From assembly GCA_023248175.1 (NCBI GenBank), contig JAHFFC010000063.1, positions 1 through 5,996 on the forward strand: 5,996 nucleotides of DNA. The letters are read 5' to 3'. Both the position numbers and the translations under genes were made by a program. Below the pieces are notes generated by a model, which worked only from the letters and a program-made list of their open reading frames with translations, made no database searches and was not told the DNA's origin. Below are positions 1-4,750 of this stretch, piece by piece (position 1 is the first letter of the stretch; each line of letters opens with the position of its first letter). The stretch is from Candidatus Omnitrophota bacterium. Lineage in GTDB: Bacteria; Omnitrophota; Gorgyraeia; JACOVV01.

Positions 1-46
1 AGAAAATTTTCTGTTCGATTCTTTCTTGTGGGATTAGCTCTGTCAT
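1..46 (-). CDS. ORF6N-domain protein, N-terminal fragment (runs off the left edge)
   Basis: The minus strand reads ATG at 46-44 and then about 15 in-frame codons, MTELIPQERIEQKIF, up to the window edge. This is the usual opening of ORF6N-domain proteins (consensus like LIPQERIE.KI.LIRG.KVM), a family of phage-derived DNA-binding proteins related to KilA-N/antirepressor proteins. A strong Shine-Dalgarno (GGAGG) lies 7 nt upstream of the ATG, which fixes the start. The nucleotide sequence nearly matches the 5' end of the ORF6N gene at 1190-1727, so the two are paralogues. Unlike that copy, this one has three A's rather than four at plus positions 22-24, and it reads without a frameshift. The rest of the gene lies left of position 1, so whether it is intact cannot be seen. 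The gene is divergent from the secreted-protein gene at 215. Confidence 0.75.
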   Translation of the reverse strand, partial: MTELIPQERIEQKIF

Positions 47-95
47 AGAAATCCCTCCTCTCTACCTATATAGACGTATCAAGTCGGGATTTTCT
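47..95 (-). promoter_or_regulatory. Leader of the left ORF6N gene: RBS, -10-like box and spaced inverted repeat
   Basis: On the minus strand this stretch holds a GGAGG ribosome binding site, a TATATA box just upstream with no good -35 partner, and an inverted repeat (plus-strand arms 47-55 AGAAATCCC and 86-95 GGGATTTTCT, 30 bp apart). One arm overlaps the Shine-Dalgarno region. Arms and spacing are both kept in the second copy at 1730-1778. It could be an operator, or a leader hairpin if transcription starts further upstream. The function is inferred only. Confidence 0.4.
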
Positions 96-140
96 TGCAT
101 TATGATACTTACTCATTGCATTTAAATAGGTTAAATTTAT

Positions 141-167
141 TTGACAAATGGGGGGGTATGATATACT
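141..167 (+). promoter_or_regulatory. Candidate sigma-70 promoter of the secreted-protein gene
   Basis: A perfect -35 hexamer TTGACA (141-146) is followed by a TATACT -10-like hexamer (162-167), with a spacer of only 15 bp. The spacer contains a run of seven G's (150-156). The upstream side is AT-rich. The predicted transcript would have a leader of about 40 nt ending in the AAGGAG ribosome binding site at 201-206. The short spacer lowers certainty about the exact -10. Confidence 0.5.
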
Positions 168-214
168 CTTTTCACTACTGCTACTGGGGGATAGCGTAAA
201 AAGGAGAAAATGAC

Positions 215-1117
215 ATGACCTGCGTAAAATCCCTAGGAAGTAAGATCGTGGTTATTTTGTTCTTCCTGAACATCTGCACTTTAGTCCACGCACAGCCAGA
301 AGTCTCGATGTCCCCTAAGAGAAACATCAAGATACCCCAGTATAATCCAAATTCCAACTTATCGCTTAAGAACCAGTTAGCTGCGCGACAAGAGGAAATC
401 CAAAAGAAACAAGCAAATGTCAACAAACAACAAATAGATGTCAAGGATGTGCTGATCTGGGACCCCCAGCAACCTGGAATCGGCTCTCTCCAGACCGACC
501 AAAAACCCATCACGGACGGAGGCGGAAAGATCATCGGTAGTGAGTGGTCGCTTAAGTCAGAAGTCAAATCCCCGGAGGGAATGAGAAAAGCAGGACATGA
601 ATGGGCGGTGAACACTACTCGAAATGTCTCTGTAAAAACCGAGGGAAGTAAGAAAACTATTACAATTAAGACAGACACTACCAGAACCGTCAAAGATCCT
701 GTCGATCATGAGTCCGAGCAATATGTCAACTCAACCTCCATGGAATTAGAAAAAAGAGATGGTACTGTCACTGTGAAGATTAAATCAACGGACAAATTGC
801 CCAATGACCCCGAAGAGTTACAGGGTAAATTAATCGATACTAATTCAGTCTCGTTGGAAGAGTTTTCTCACCTACAAAAGAAGTTTTATCAGGAAACCTA
901 CCAGACTCGCGATGGAAGGCAATTTAAGATTACCTATCTAAAGAACGGCCTTCCTCTTCTCATTGAAATGGTAGAAAAAGAGAGCCCTAGCTTGTTGCAA
1001 TATGGGAAAAAACCACCGCTCTTCTCTCTTTACATCGTTGGTTATGAAATCTATGACATCGATCACTCTAGAAGGAGCCTTTTGGTTTTCAATCCTATTG
1101 TGGACGTAAAATTCTAA
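215..1117 (+). CDS. Secreted protein of unknown function (300 aa)
   Basis: I do not recognise this protein. The start at 215 is supported by AAGGAG 8 nt upstream and by an N-terminal Sec signal peptide: a basic start, a hydrophobic core around residues 11-24 (IVVILFFLNICTLV) and a likely signal peptidase I site after VHA at residue 26. The cysteine at 21 does not sit in a good lipobox. The mature part begins with a proline/asparagine-rich stretch (27-50), then a charged, glutamine-rich helix that may form a coiled coil (51-78). Residues 105-195 are rich in Thr, Lys and Val in alternating patterns suggesting beta strands (for example KTITIKTDTTRTVK). The last part (215-300) is mixed, with several aromatic residues and no C-terminal anchor. 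There are no cysteines after the signal peptide and no catalytic motif I can name. It is probably monocistronic, between a divergent ORF6N gene and a convergent one, and ends at the terminator at 1130. It could be a surface or periplasmic protein, or cargo of the ORF6N-flanked segment. Confidence 0.8.
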   Translation: MTCVKSLGSKIVVILFFLNICTLVHAQPEVSMSPKRNIKIPQYNPNSNLSLKNQLAARQEEIQKKQANVNKQQIDVKDVLIWDPQQPGIGSLQTDQKPITDGGGKIIGSEWSLKSEVKSPEGMRKAGHEWAVNTTRNVSVKTEGSKKTITIKTDTTRTVKDPVDHESEQYVNSTSMELEKRDGTVTVKIKSTDKLPNDPEELQGKLIDTNSVSLEEFSHLQKKFYQETYQTRDGRQFKITYLKNGLPLLIEMVEKESPSLLQYGKKPPLFSLYIVGYEIYDIDHSRRSLLVFNPIVDVKF

Positions 1118-1129
1118 TCAAAACAAAAC

Positions 1130-1163
1130 CGCGCTCCCTTCTATATAAGAGGAAGGGAGCGCG
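1130..1163. terminator. Bidirectional intrinsic terminator hairpin
   Basis: A perfect 12-bp GC-rich stem (arms 1130-1141 CGCGCTCCCTTC and 1152-1163) has a 10-nt loop. On the minus strand the stem is followed by TTTTGTTTTG, a good U-tract for ending the ORF6N transcript. On the plus strand it is followed by the pyrimidine-rich TCTCTCTTCTC, a weaker tail for the secreted-protein gene, whose stop codon is 12 nt before the stem. The position between two convergent genes fits a shared terminator. Confidence 0.88.
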
Positions 1164-1189
1164 TCTCTCTTCTCGATCCCACTGATTAG

Positions 1190-1663
1190 TCAAGGATCAC
1201 CGTGAAATCCAATCCTCCGTTTCGGGGGTTCCGCCGGTAGCTCCTCCGGTGGCAGGGGCTCTGTCAGTTGCCGGATTACTTCAAAGATAGTCTGGATTTC
1301 GGTTTCATGTCTGGTGGTATTACGTTCGAGCTCATTTACTTTGTAAGCAAGTTCCTTATGACTAGCCAACATTTGTTTCAATTTCACAAAGGCCCGCATA
1401 ATGGCTATGTTGACCTGAATAGCGCGTTCGCTGTTGAGGACGGTAGAAAGCATCGCAACGCCTTGTTCGGTAAATGCGTAAGGAAGATACCTCCTGCCTC
1501 CCCAACTTGAGGTGCCAAAATGGCACCTCAAGTTTGTAACCTCTTGTGATATAAGCTGAAACATAAAATCGGCTGGAAATCTTGTGCTATTCCTACGCAC
1601 TTGCCGTGTTAAGTACTTAGTATCCACGCCGTACAAATTTGCCAAGTCTCTGTCTATCATCAC
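1190..1663 (-). CDS. ORF6N-domain DNA-binding protein, body (N-terminus split off by a frameshift)
   Basis: The 157-codon frame encodes a typical ORF6N-domain protein, a phage-related DNA-binding family common in bacterial genomes. Residue numbers count from the GTG at 1663. The core starts MIDRDLANLYGVDTKYL, continues through RFPADFMFQL (about 28-37) and the glycine-rich SSWGGRRYLPYAFTEQGVAML (about 52-72), then an amphipathic helical region (75-133) that may dimerise, and ends in the family tail KRRIGFH. Family members normally carry about 20 more residues in front. These are present in DNA up to an ATG at 1727, but in another frame because of one extra base at plus 1702-1705. Joined, the protein would be about 178 aa, a normal length. 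As it stands, translation could restart at GTG 1663 or ATG 1660, just after the leader stop at 1665-1667, or the gene may be decaying. The body has no other frameshift or stop, so the lesion is recent, a sequencing error or tolerated. It lies downstream of tRNA-Phe on the same strand and ends at a good terminator. Confidence 0.85.
   Translation of the reverse strand: MMIDRDLANLYGVDTKYLTRQVRRNSTRFPADFMFQLISQEVTNLRCHFGTSSWGGRRYLPYAFTEQGVAMLSTVLNSERAIQVNIAIMRAFVKLKQMLASHKELAYKVNELERNTTRHETEIQTIFEVIRQLTEPLPPEELPAEPPKRRIGFHGDP
1504..1534. repeat. Perfect 14-bp inverted repeat inside the ORF6N gene
   Basis: The arms at 1504-1517 (AACTTGAGGTGCCA) and 1521-1534 are exact reverse complements around a 3-nt AAA centre. 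The palindrome lies wholly within the coding sequence, over the codons for the segment around NLRCHFGTSS of the ORF6N domain. It could fold as a strong mRNA hairpin or serve as a dyad binding site. The sequence is seen directly; any function is inferred. Confidence 0.9.
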
Positions 1664-1664
1664 C

Positions 1665-1727
1665 TTATGCCCCCTGATTAAGAAAATTTTCTGTTCGATT
1701 CTTTTCTTGTGGAATTAAGTCAGCCAT
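1665..1727 (-). pseudogene. Detached N-terminal leader of the ORF6N gene (20 codons plus stop)
   Basis: An ATG at 1727, preceded by a strong GGAGG 9 nt upstream, opens a 20-codon frame starting MADLIPQEK and ending at TAA 1667-1665. The first eight residues match the ORF6N family opening and the left paralogue (MTELIPQE). After them the frame diverges because of one extra A (plus strand T run 1702-1705, four T's against three at 22-24 in copy 1). Skipping that base restores RIEQKIFLIRGHKVMIDRD and joins the body at 1663. The TAA is 1 nt from GTG 1663 and 4 nt from ATG 1660, so translational restart is possible. Confidence 0.8.
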
Positions 1728-1782
1728 TGAGAAATCCCTCCTTTTACCTAATATAGACGCTCCGAGTCGGGATTTTCTTGCA
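1681..1782 (-). repeat. ORF6N 5'-end/leader repeat, copy 2
   Basis: This is the direct repeat of 1-99. The alignment needs one extra T in the coding part (the frameshift), two extra bases just upstream of the start codon and scattered substitutions. Similarity stops after TTGCA at 1782, as in copy 1, so both copies share the same upstream boundary. Copy 2 lies 30 bp from the CCA end of tRNA-Phe. Confidence 0.9.
1730..1778 (-). promoter_or_regulatory. Leader of the right ORF6N gene: RBS, -10-like box and spaced inverted repeat
   Basis: Same layout as 47-95: GGAGG next to the start, a TATATT box on the minus strand, and inverted arms at 1730-1738 and 1769-1778 with exactly 30 bp between them. 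The bases between the arms have changed more than the arms, which hints that the dyad is selected. There is no clear -35, and no terminator is visible between tRNA-Phe and this gene, so read-through from the tRNA transcript is possible. Confidence 0.4.
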
Positions 1783-1812
1783 GGGAATTCTAACGTTTCC
1801 TTCATGGGAGTG

Positions 1813-1887
1813 TGGTGCCGAGAGGTGGAATCGAACCACCCACGCCGGCCTTTTCAGGGCCGCGCTCTACCACTGAGCTATCTCGGC
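1813..1887 (-). tRNA. tRNA-Phe (anticodon GAA), CCA encoded
   Basis: The minus strand from 1887 folds as a full cloverleaf. The acceptor stem is GCCGAGA/TCTCGGC with discriminator A. The D arm is GCTC-AGTGGTA-GAGC, the anticodon stem CGGCC/GGCCG with loop CTGAAAA (anticodon GAA), the variable loop 5 nt, and the T arm GGTGG-TTCGATT-CCACC. The discriminator is followed by a genomic CCA (1815-1813). All stems pair perfectly and the tRNA body is 72 nt before CCA. It lies between cstA and the ORF6N gene, all on the same strand, with its 3' end facing the accessory-looking segment. Confidence 0.97.
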
Positions 1888-1895
1888 AGATTTTT

Positions 1896-1943
1896 CAGAA
1901 GACAGAGAACAGAAAACAGATAGCAGAAGACCGAATGGACAGA
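1896..1943. repeat. Degenerate heptamer tandem repeat (CAGAAGA-like)
   Basis: Five consecutive 7-bp units, each beginning CAGA, run from 1896 to 1930: CAGAAGA, CAGAGAA, CAGAAAA, CAGATAG, CAGAAGA. A decayed unit and a final CAGA extend to 1943. The array fills about half of the gap between tRNA-Phe and the end of cstA. It is non-coding. No terminator hairpin for cstA is visible in this gap. Confidence 0.75.
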
Positions 1944-1981
1944 TTTTAGCACACCTTCCTGAAGAATCAAGCCCTTTCTAT

Positions 1982-3793
1982 TTAACAACACTTCGTGATG
2001 GGAGATTTTCCAGGGGTTTCGTTGGCGACGATGGGATTAGTTGCCAACGCGGCTGGGCGGAGGAGGGAACGAATGGCGGTAGTGATGACTCCTAGCGAGA
2101 GAATAAAGAGAAGAATATCCGCAGTTACCAATATCCAGTTTTTAGCCCGCCAGTAATTCTGTAAAAGAATTCCCAGCGAAGCAATTGTAGTTACTGTGAT
2201 CAATACCGCCGGAACAAAAGTGTAACGGGTTTTTCGACCGGCACGGTAGAACCAGATGGAAATAGCAATCAACGACAGCGCCGCAAGGAGTTGATTAGCG
2301 GTGCCGAAAATTGACCAGACAGCGTTGAAGCCGTTCTTGTAGGCGATAAACCACATCACAAAAACAGCAATCCCTGCATTAAACCATGGATGCATCAACA
2401 GTTTTGGGACTGATCCTCTCAATGAGAAAACAATCCTCCAGAGTTCTTCCATGAGATAGCGATTGAGACGCACCGCTACGTCTAAGGTAGTGATTACGAA
2501 TCCTTCCACCAAAAGAATTCCAAAGATTACTCCCAGTGAGAGGGGAATTCCTAAACCGCGTTGAAAAATGTTAGCCGCTCCAAGCGAAAACCCAAGAATC
2601 GGATTGGAACGAGCGCCAGGATCTGTCGGCCAGACAATCGCTTGGTAATCGCTGAAACTTAAGCCAGTCGCAACCGCTAAAATCACGCACACTCCCAGAG
2701 TGGATTCTCCCAACATACCAACGTAGCCAATCGTTTTTGCCTGAGATTCATTTTTGATCTGTTTACTGGTGGTGCCGCTGGCAACGAGTCCATGGAAACC
2801 AGAAATGGCGCCACAGGCGATCGTTACAAAGAGCATGGGCCAAATGGATCCAAGTCGTTGTACCCCTTGACGAATGTTCAGCAAGGGAGCTTGAATTACC
2901 ATTCCGGAAAGCCCCGCGCTTAAAAGAGAAAGGATTAAAAGAAAAATTCCAGCGTAAAGAATTTGCACGTTGATAAAATCGCGCGGCTGTAAAATTACCC
3001 AGACAGGGACTGCCGCCGCAAAAAAGACATAAATAGAAAGAAGGATCATCCACGTATTCAAGTCGAAACTCACCGGATAATAAAGTCCACCTACCACCGA
3101 AAAGATGCAGATGGTTGTCGCAATAGAATAGGCAATTCCTTCGGAGAGATTCCGTTTGTAGAGAAGATAGCCTAATAGAGGAGAGAACAGAGTGATGATG
3201 ATCACAGAGGTTGAAGCGATACCACCGATCTTTCCCATCACTCTCCCATCTGCAAGCGTGATCGTCTTCAAAAGGGTTTGATCAGGGCCAAGCCCTAGTT
3301 TTTCGAGGGGCCAGATGGAAGTGAGCGAAGTCGCTGAAGCAATCAGAAAGGAGGAGGTTACCAGTCCCACCATGATTAGGATAAAAGTGATATAGAGGTT
3401 AAACCCGGTGTTTCCTAAGGTCGTTCGCGCGATTTCCGCGATTGAGCGTCCTCGTTCCCGAATCGAGACAAAGAGGGCGGAGAAGTCATGGACGGCACCC
3501 ATGAAGGCGCCCCCTAAAATAAGCCATAGCCAAGCGGGAAGGGCTCCATACAGCAGAGCCATGGTGGGTCCTAGGATAGGACCCGCTCCCGCAATAGCTG
3601 AGAAATGATGGGCAAAGAGAACATGGGGTTTGGTGGGAACGTAGTCAATGCCGTCCCCTTGCGTGTATGCGGGGGTAAGACGGTTCGGCTCTTCTCCAAA
3701 GATTTTACTGAGGAAGCAAGCGTAAAACCGATACCCAAAGAAAAATAAGAGGAAAGTAATTCCTAGCAGGAGAGTTAAATTCATGGGGCACAT
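1982..3793 (-). CDS. cstA: CstA-family carbon starvation protein (peptide/pyruvate transporter)
   Basis: This 603-aa polytopic inner-membrane protein belongs to the CstA family. Characterised members (E. coli CstA, BtsT) take up peptides and/or pyruvate and are induced on starvation. Family signatures: HHFSAIAGAGPILGP (residues 62-76), GAVHDFSALFVSIRERGRSI (99-118), ISGFHGLVASGTTSKQI in the middle, and FGTANQLLAALSLIAI before the C-terminal membrane segments. Many hydrophobic helices span the whole length. It is about 100 residues shorter than E. coli CstA and close to the short forms of Gram-positive and other bacteria, so it looks complete. The start is uncertain: neither ATG 3793 nor ATG 3784 (giving MNLTLLLG, a better hydrophobic N-terminus) has a clear Shine-Dalgarno, and a TATAAT-like hexamer overlaps the first ATG. 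It is divergent from accD, with tRNA-Phe 94 bp downstream. No btsS/R-type two-component genes are in view. The substrate cannot be read from the sequence. Confidence 0.93.
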   Translation of the reverse strand: MCPMNLTLLLGITFLLFFFGYRFYACFLSKIFGEEPNRLTPAYTQGDGIDYVPTKPHVLFAHHFSAIAGAGPILGPTMALLYGALPAWLWLILGGAFMGAVHDFSALFVSIRERGRSIAEIARTTLGNTGFNLYITFILIMVGLVTSSFLIASATSLTSIWPLEKLGLGPDQTLLKTITLADGRVMGKIGGIASTSVIIITLFSPLLGYLLYKRNLSEGIAYSIATTICIFSVVGGLYYPVSFDLNTWMILLSIYVFFAAAVPVWVILQPRDFINVQILYAGIFLLILSLLSAGLSGMVIQAPLLNIRQGVQRLGSIWPMLFVTIACGAISGFHGLVASGTTSKQIKNESQAKTIGYVGMLGESTLGVCVILAVATGLSFSDYQAIVWPTDPGARSNPILGFSLGAANIFQRGLGIPLSLGVIFGILLVEGFVITTLDVAVRLNRYLMEELWRIVFSLRGSVPKLLMHPWFNAGIAVFVMWFIAYKNGFNAVWSIFGTANQLLAALSLIAISIWFYRAGRKTRYTFVPAVLITVTTIASLGILLQNYWRAKNWILVTADILLFILSLGVITTAIRSLLRPAALATNPIVANETPGKSPITKCC

Positions 3794-3911
3794 TATATCA
3801 ATTTATTAGGAGCAAAGAAAAATAATTAAGAACAAAGCAGTATAACTATCAGCAGTACAACAGGATATAACAAGTTGACATTGAACCTCTTTTCGTGGTA
3901 AGTTATAAAGC
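3792..3911. promoter_or_regulatory. Divergent cstA-accD promoter region
   Basis: The 118-bp gap is AT-rich and must hold the start signals for both genes. Toward accD there is TTGACA (3875-3880) with an extended -10-like TGGTAAGTT (3896-3904), spacer 18. Alternatively TTGAAC (3881-3886) pairs with TATAAA (3904-3909), spacer 17, but that would start the transcript at or inside the accD start codon. Toward cstA, TATAAT (minus, 3797-3792) overlaps ATG 3793 without a good -35. Neither start is certain. Confidence 0.35.
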
Positions 3912-4748
3912 ATGCCACTTTTCGGCAAGAAATATACCGAAGTGACCGTTCGTAAGACTCATATCCCGGAGGGGCTTTGGACCCGCTGTGAAGATTGTGG
4001 CAAGATTATTTACAACAAGGCATTGGAAGAGAACTTCAAGGTTTGTCCAAAGTGCCAGTTCCACTTCACGATAGGGGCTCCTGAGCGAATTACCCTGCTC
4101 ATGGACACGGGAACCTTTCAAGAGTTTGACGCCGATTTACTCCCCGTTGATCCCCTTCAGTTCAAAGGACCCAAGGCCTATAGCGATAAAATCCAGGAAG
4201 ATCAGAAGAAGACAGGGCTCAAGGAAGCCGTCATCTCCGGAGAGGGAAAGATCGAAGGAAGAAAAATTATCTTTGCCGTGACCGATTCCCGTTTTATCGG
4301 CGGTTCAATGGGATCGGTGGTTGGGGAAAAGATTACTCGTGCCATCGAACGGTCAGACGAAAGAAAACTTCCTCTAGTGATTGTCTCTGGTTCAGGAGGA
4401 GGGGCGCGAATGTACGAGGGGATGTTCTCGCTGATGCAGATGGCAAAGACCTCGGCGGCGCTGGCGCGACACCAGAAAGCGGGAGTTCCGTATATTTCAG
4501 TCCTAACCCACCAGACGATGGCGGGAGTTTTGGCAAGTTTTGCTTCTCTGGGAGATGTGATTATCGCGGAACCGAAAGCCCTGATCGGTTTCACGGGGCC
4601 GCGGGTCATTGAACAAACGATCCGTCAGAAGCTCCCGGAGGGGTTTCAGCGCTCTGAATTTCTTCTTGAACACGGCTTGATCGATCTCATTGTTCATCGT
4701 AAGGAAATGAAATCGAGTTTAGCAAAATTGATTGATTATTTAGGATAA
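3912..4748 (+). CDS. accD: Acetyl-CoA carboxylase carboxyltransferase subunit beta
   Basis: AccD pairs with AccA to move the carboxyl group from carboxybiotin on AccB to acetyl-CoA, making malonyl-CoA for fatty acid synthesis in the cytosol. The 278-aa protein starts MPLFGKKYTEV, a usual AccD opening, which supports ATG 3912 although no strong Shine-Dalgarno precedes it. A four-cysteine zinc ribbon follows (C26, C29, C45, C48; IPEGLWTRCEDCG...VCPKC). The crotonase-fold carboxyltransferase domain has FIGGSMGSVVG (128-138), the GGARM loop (163-167) and EPKALIGFTGPRVIEQT (220-236). It ends soon after the last conserved helix, without the acidic tail of the E. coli protein (304 aa). Two oddities: the first active-site loop reads SGSGGGARM, one glycine longer than the usual SASGGARM, and the normally near-invariant DPT(T/M)GGV loop reads HQTMAGV (200-206). 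accA is not in the window. The ABC ATPase gene starts 2 nt after the stop, so the two are probably co-transcribed. Confidence 0.96.
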   Translation: MPLFGKKYTEVTVRKTHIPEGLWTRCEDCGKIIYNKALEENFKVCPKCQFHFTIGAPERITLLMDTGTFQEFDADLLPVDPLQFKGPKAYSDKIQEDQKKTGLKEAVISGEGKIEGRKIIFAVTDSRFIGGSMGSVVGEKITRAIERSDERKLPLVIVSGSGGGARMYEGMFSLMQMAKTSAALARHQKAGVPYISVLTHQTMAGVLASFASLGDVIIAEPKALIGFTGPRVIEQTIRQKLPEGFQRSEFLLEHGLIDLIVHRKEMKSSLAKLIDYLG

Positions 4749-4750
4749 CG

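Larger units (their letters stand above)
1..99 (-). repeat. ORF6N 5'-end/leader repeat, copy 1
   Basis: Positions 1-99 align with 1681-1782 almost end to end, with a few substitutions and three inserted bases in the second copy. The match covers the first codons of the ORF6N gene, the ribosome binding site and about 40 bp further upstream. It ends sharply after TTGCA on the plus strand (position 99). The copies are in direct orientation 1,680 bp apart. The repeat probably continues left of the window into the ORF6N coding region. Confidence 0.9.

Noticed and set aside
181..693. 170-codon open frame on the minus strand
   Set aside because: It lies opposite the secreted-protein gene, which has a promoter, RBS and signal peptide. 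The minus frame has low-complexity, unlikely composition and no start signals.
1268..1510. 80-codon plus-strand frame
   Set aside because: It is antisense to the ORF6N gene, whose protein motifs are clear, and has no RBS or recognisable protein sequence.
1696..1712. Programmed +1 ribosomal frameshift in the ORF6N gene
   Set aside because: The CAA GAA AAG AAT context has no recognised slippery heptamer or in-frame stop at the shift site, and the paralogue reads without a shift. A plain insertion or error is simpler.
1..1782. CRISPR array or transposon ends
   Set aside because: There are only two copies, 1.7 kb apart in direct orientation, and they cover a gene start. There are no short regular spacers, terminal inverted repeats or transposase.
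2763..3053. 96-codon minus-strand frame inside cstA
   Set aside because: It is a shifted frame of cstA. The CstA frame carries the family motifs across this span without interruption.
3792..3797. TATAAT on the minus strand as the certain cstA promoter
   Set aside because: It overlaps the first possible start codon and has no acceptable -35, so it may be chance in AT-rich sequence. It is noted only within the intergenic entry.
4202..4609. 135-codon minus-strand frame opposite accD
   Set aside because: It is a shadow of accD with no start signals. The other small frames opposite accD and the ABC ATPase gene are rejected for the same reason.
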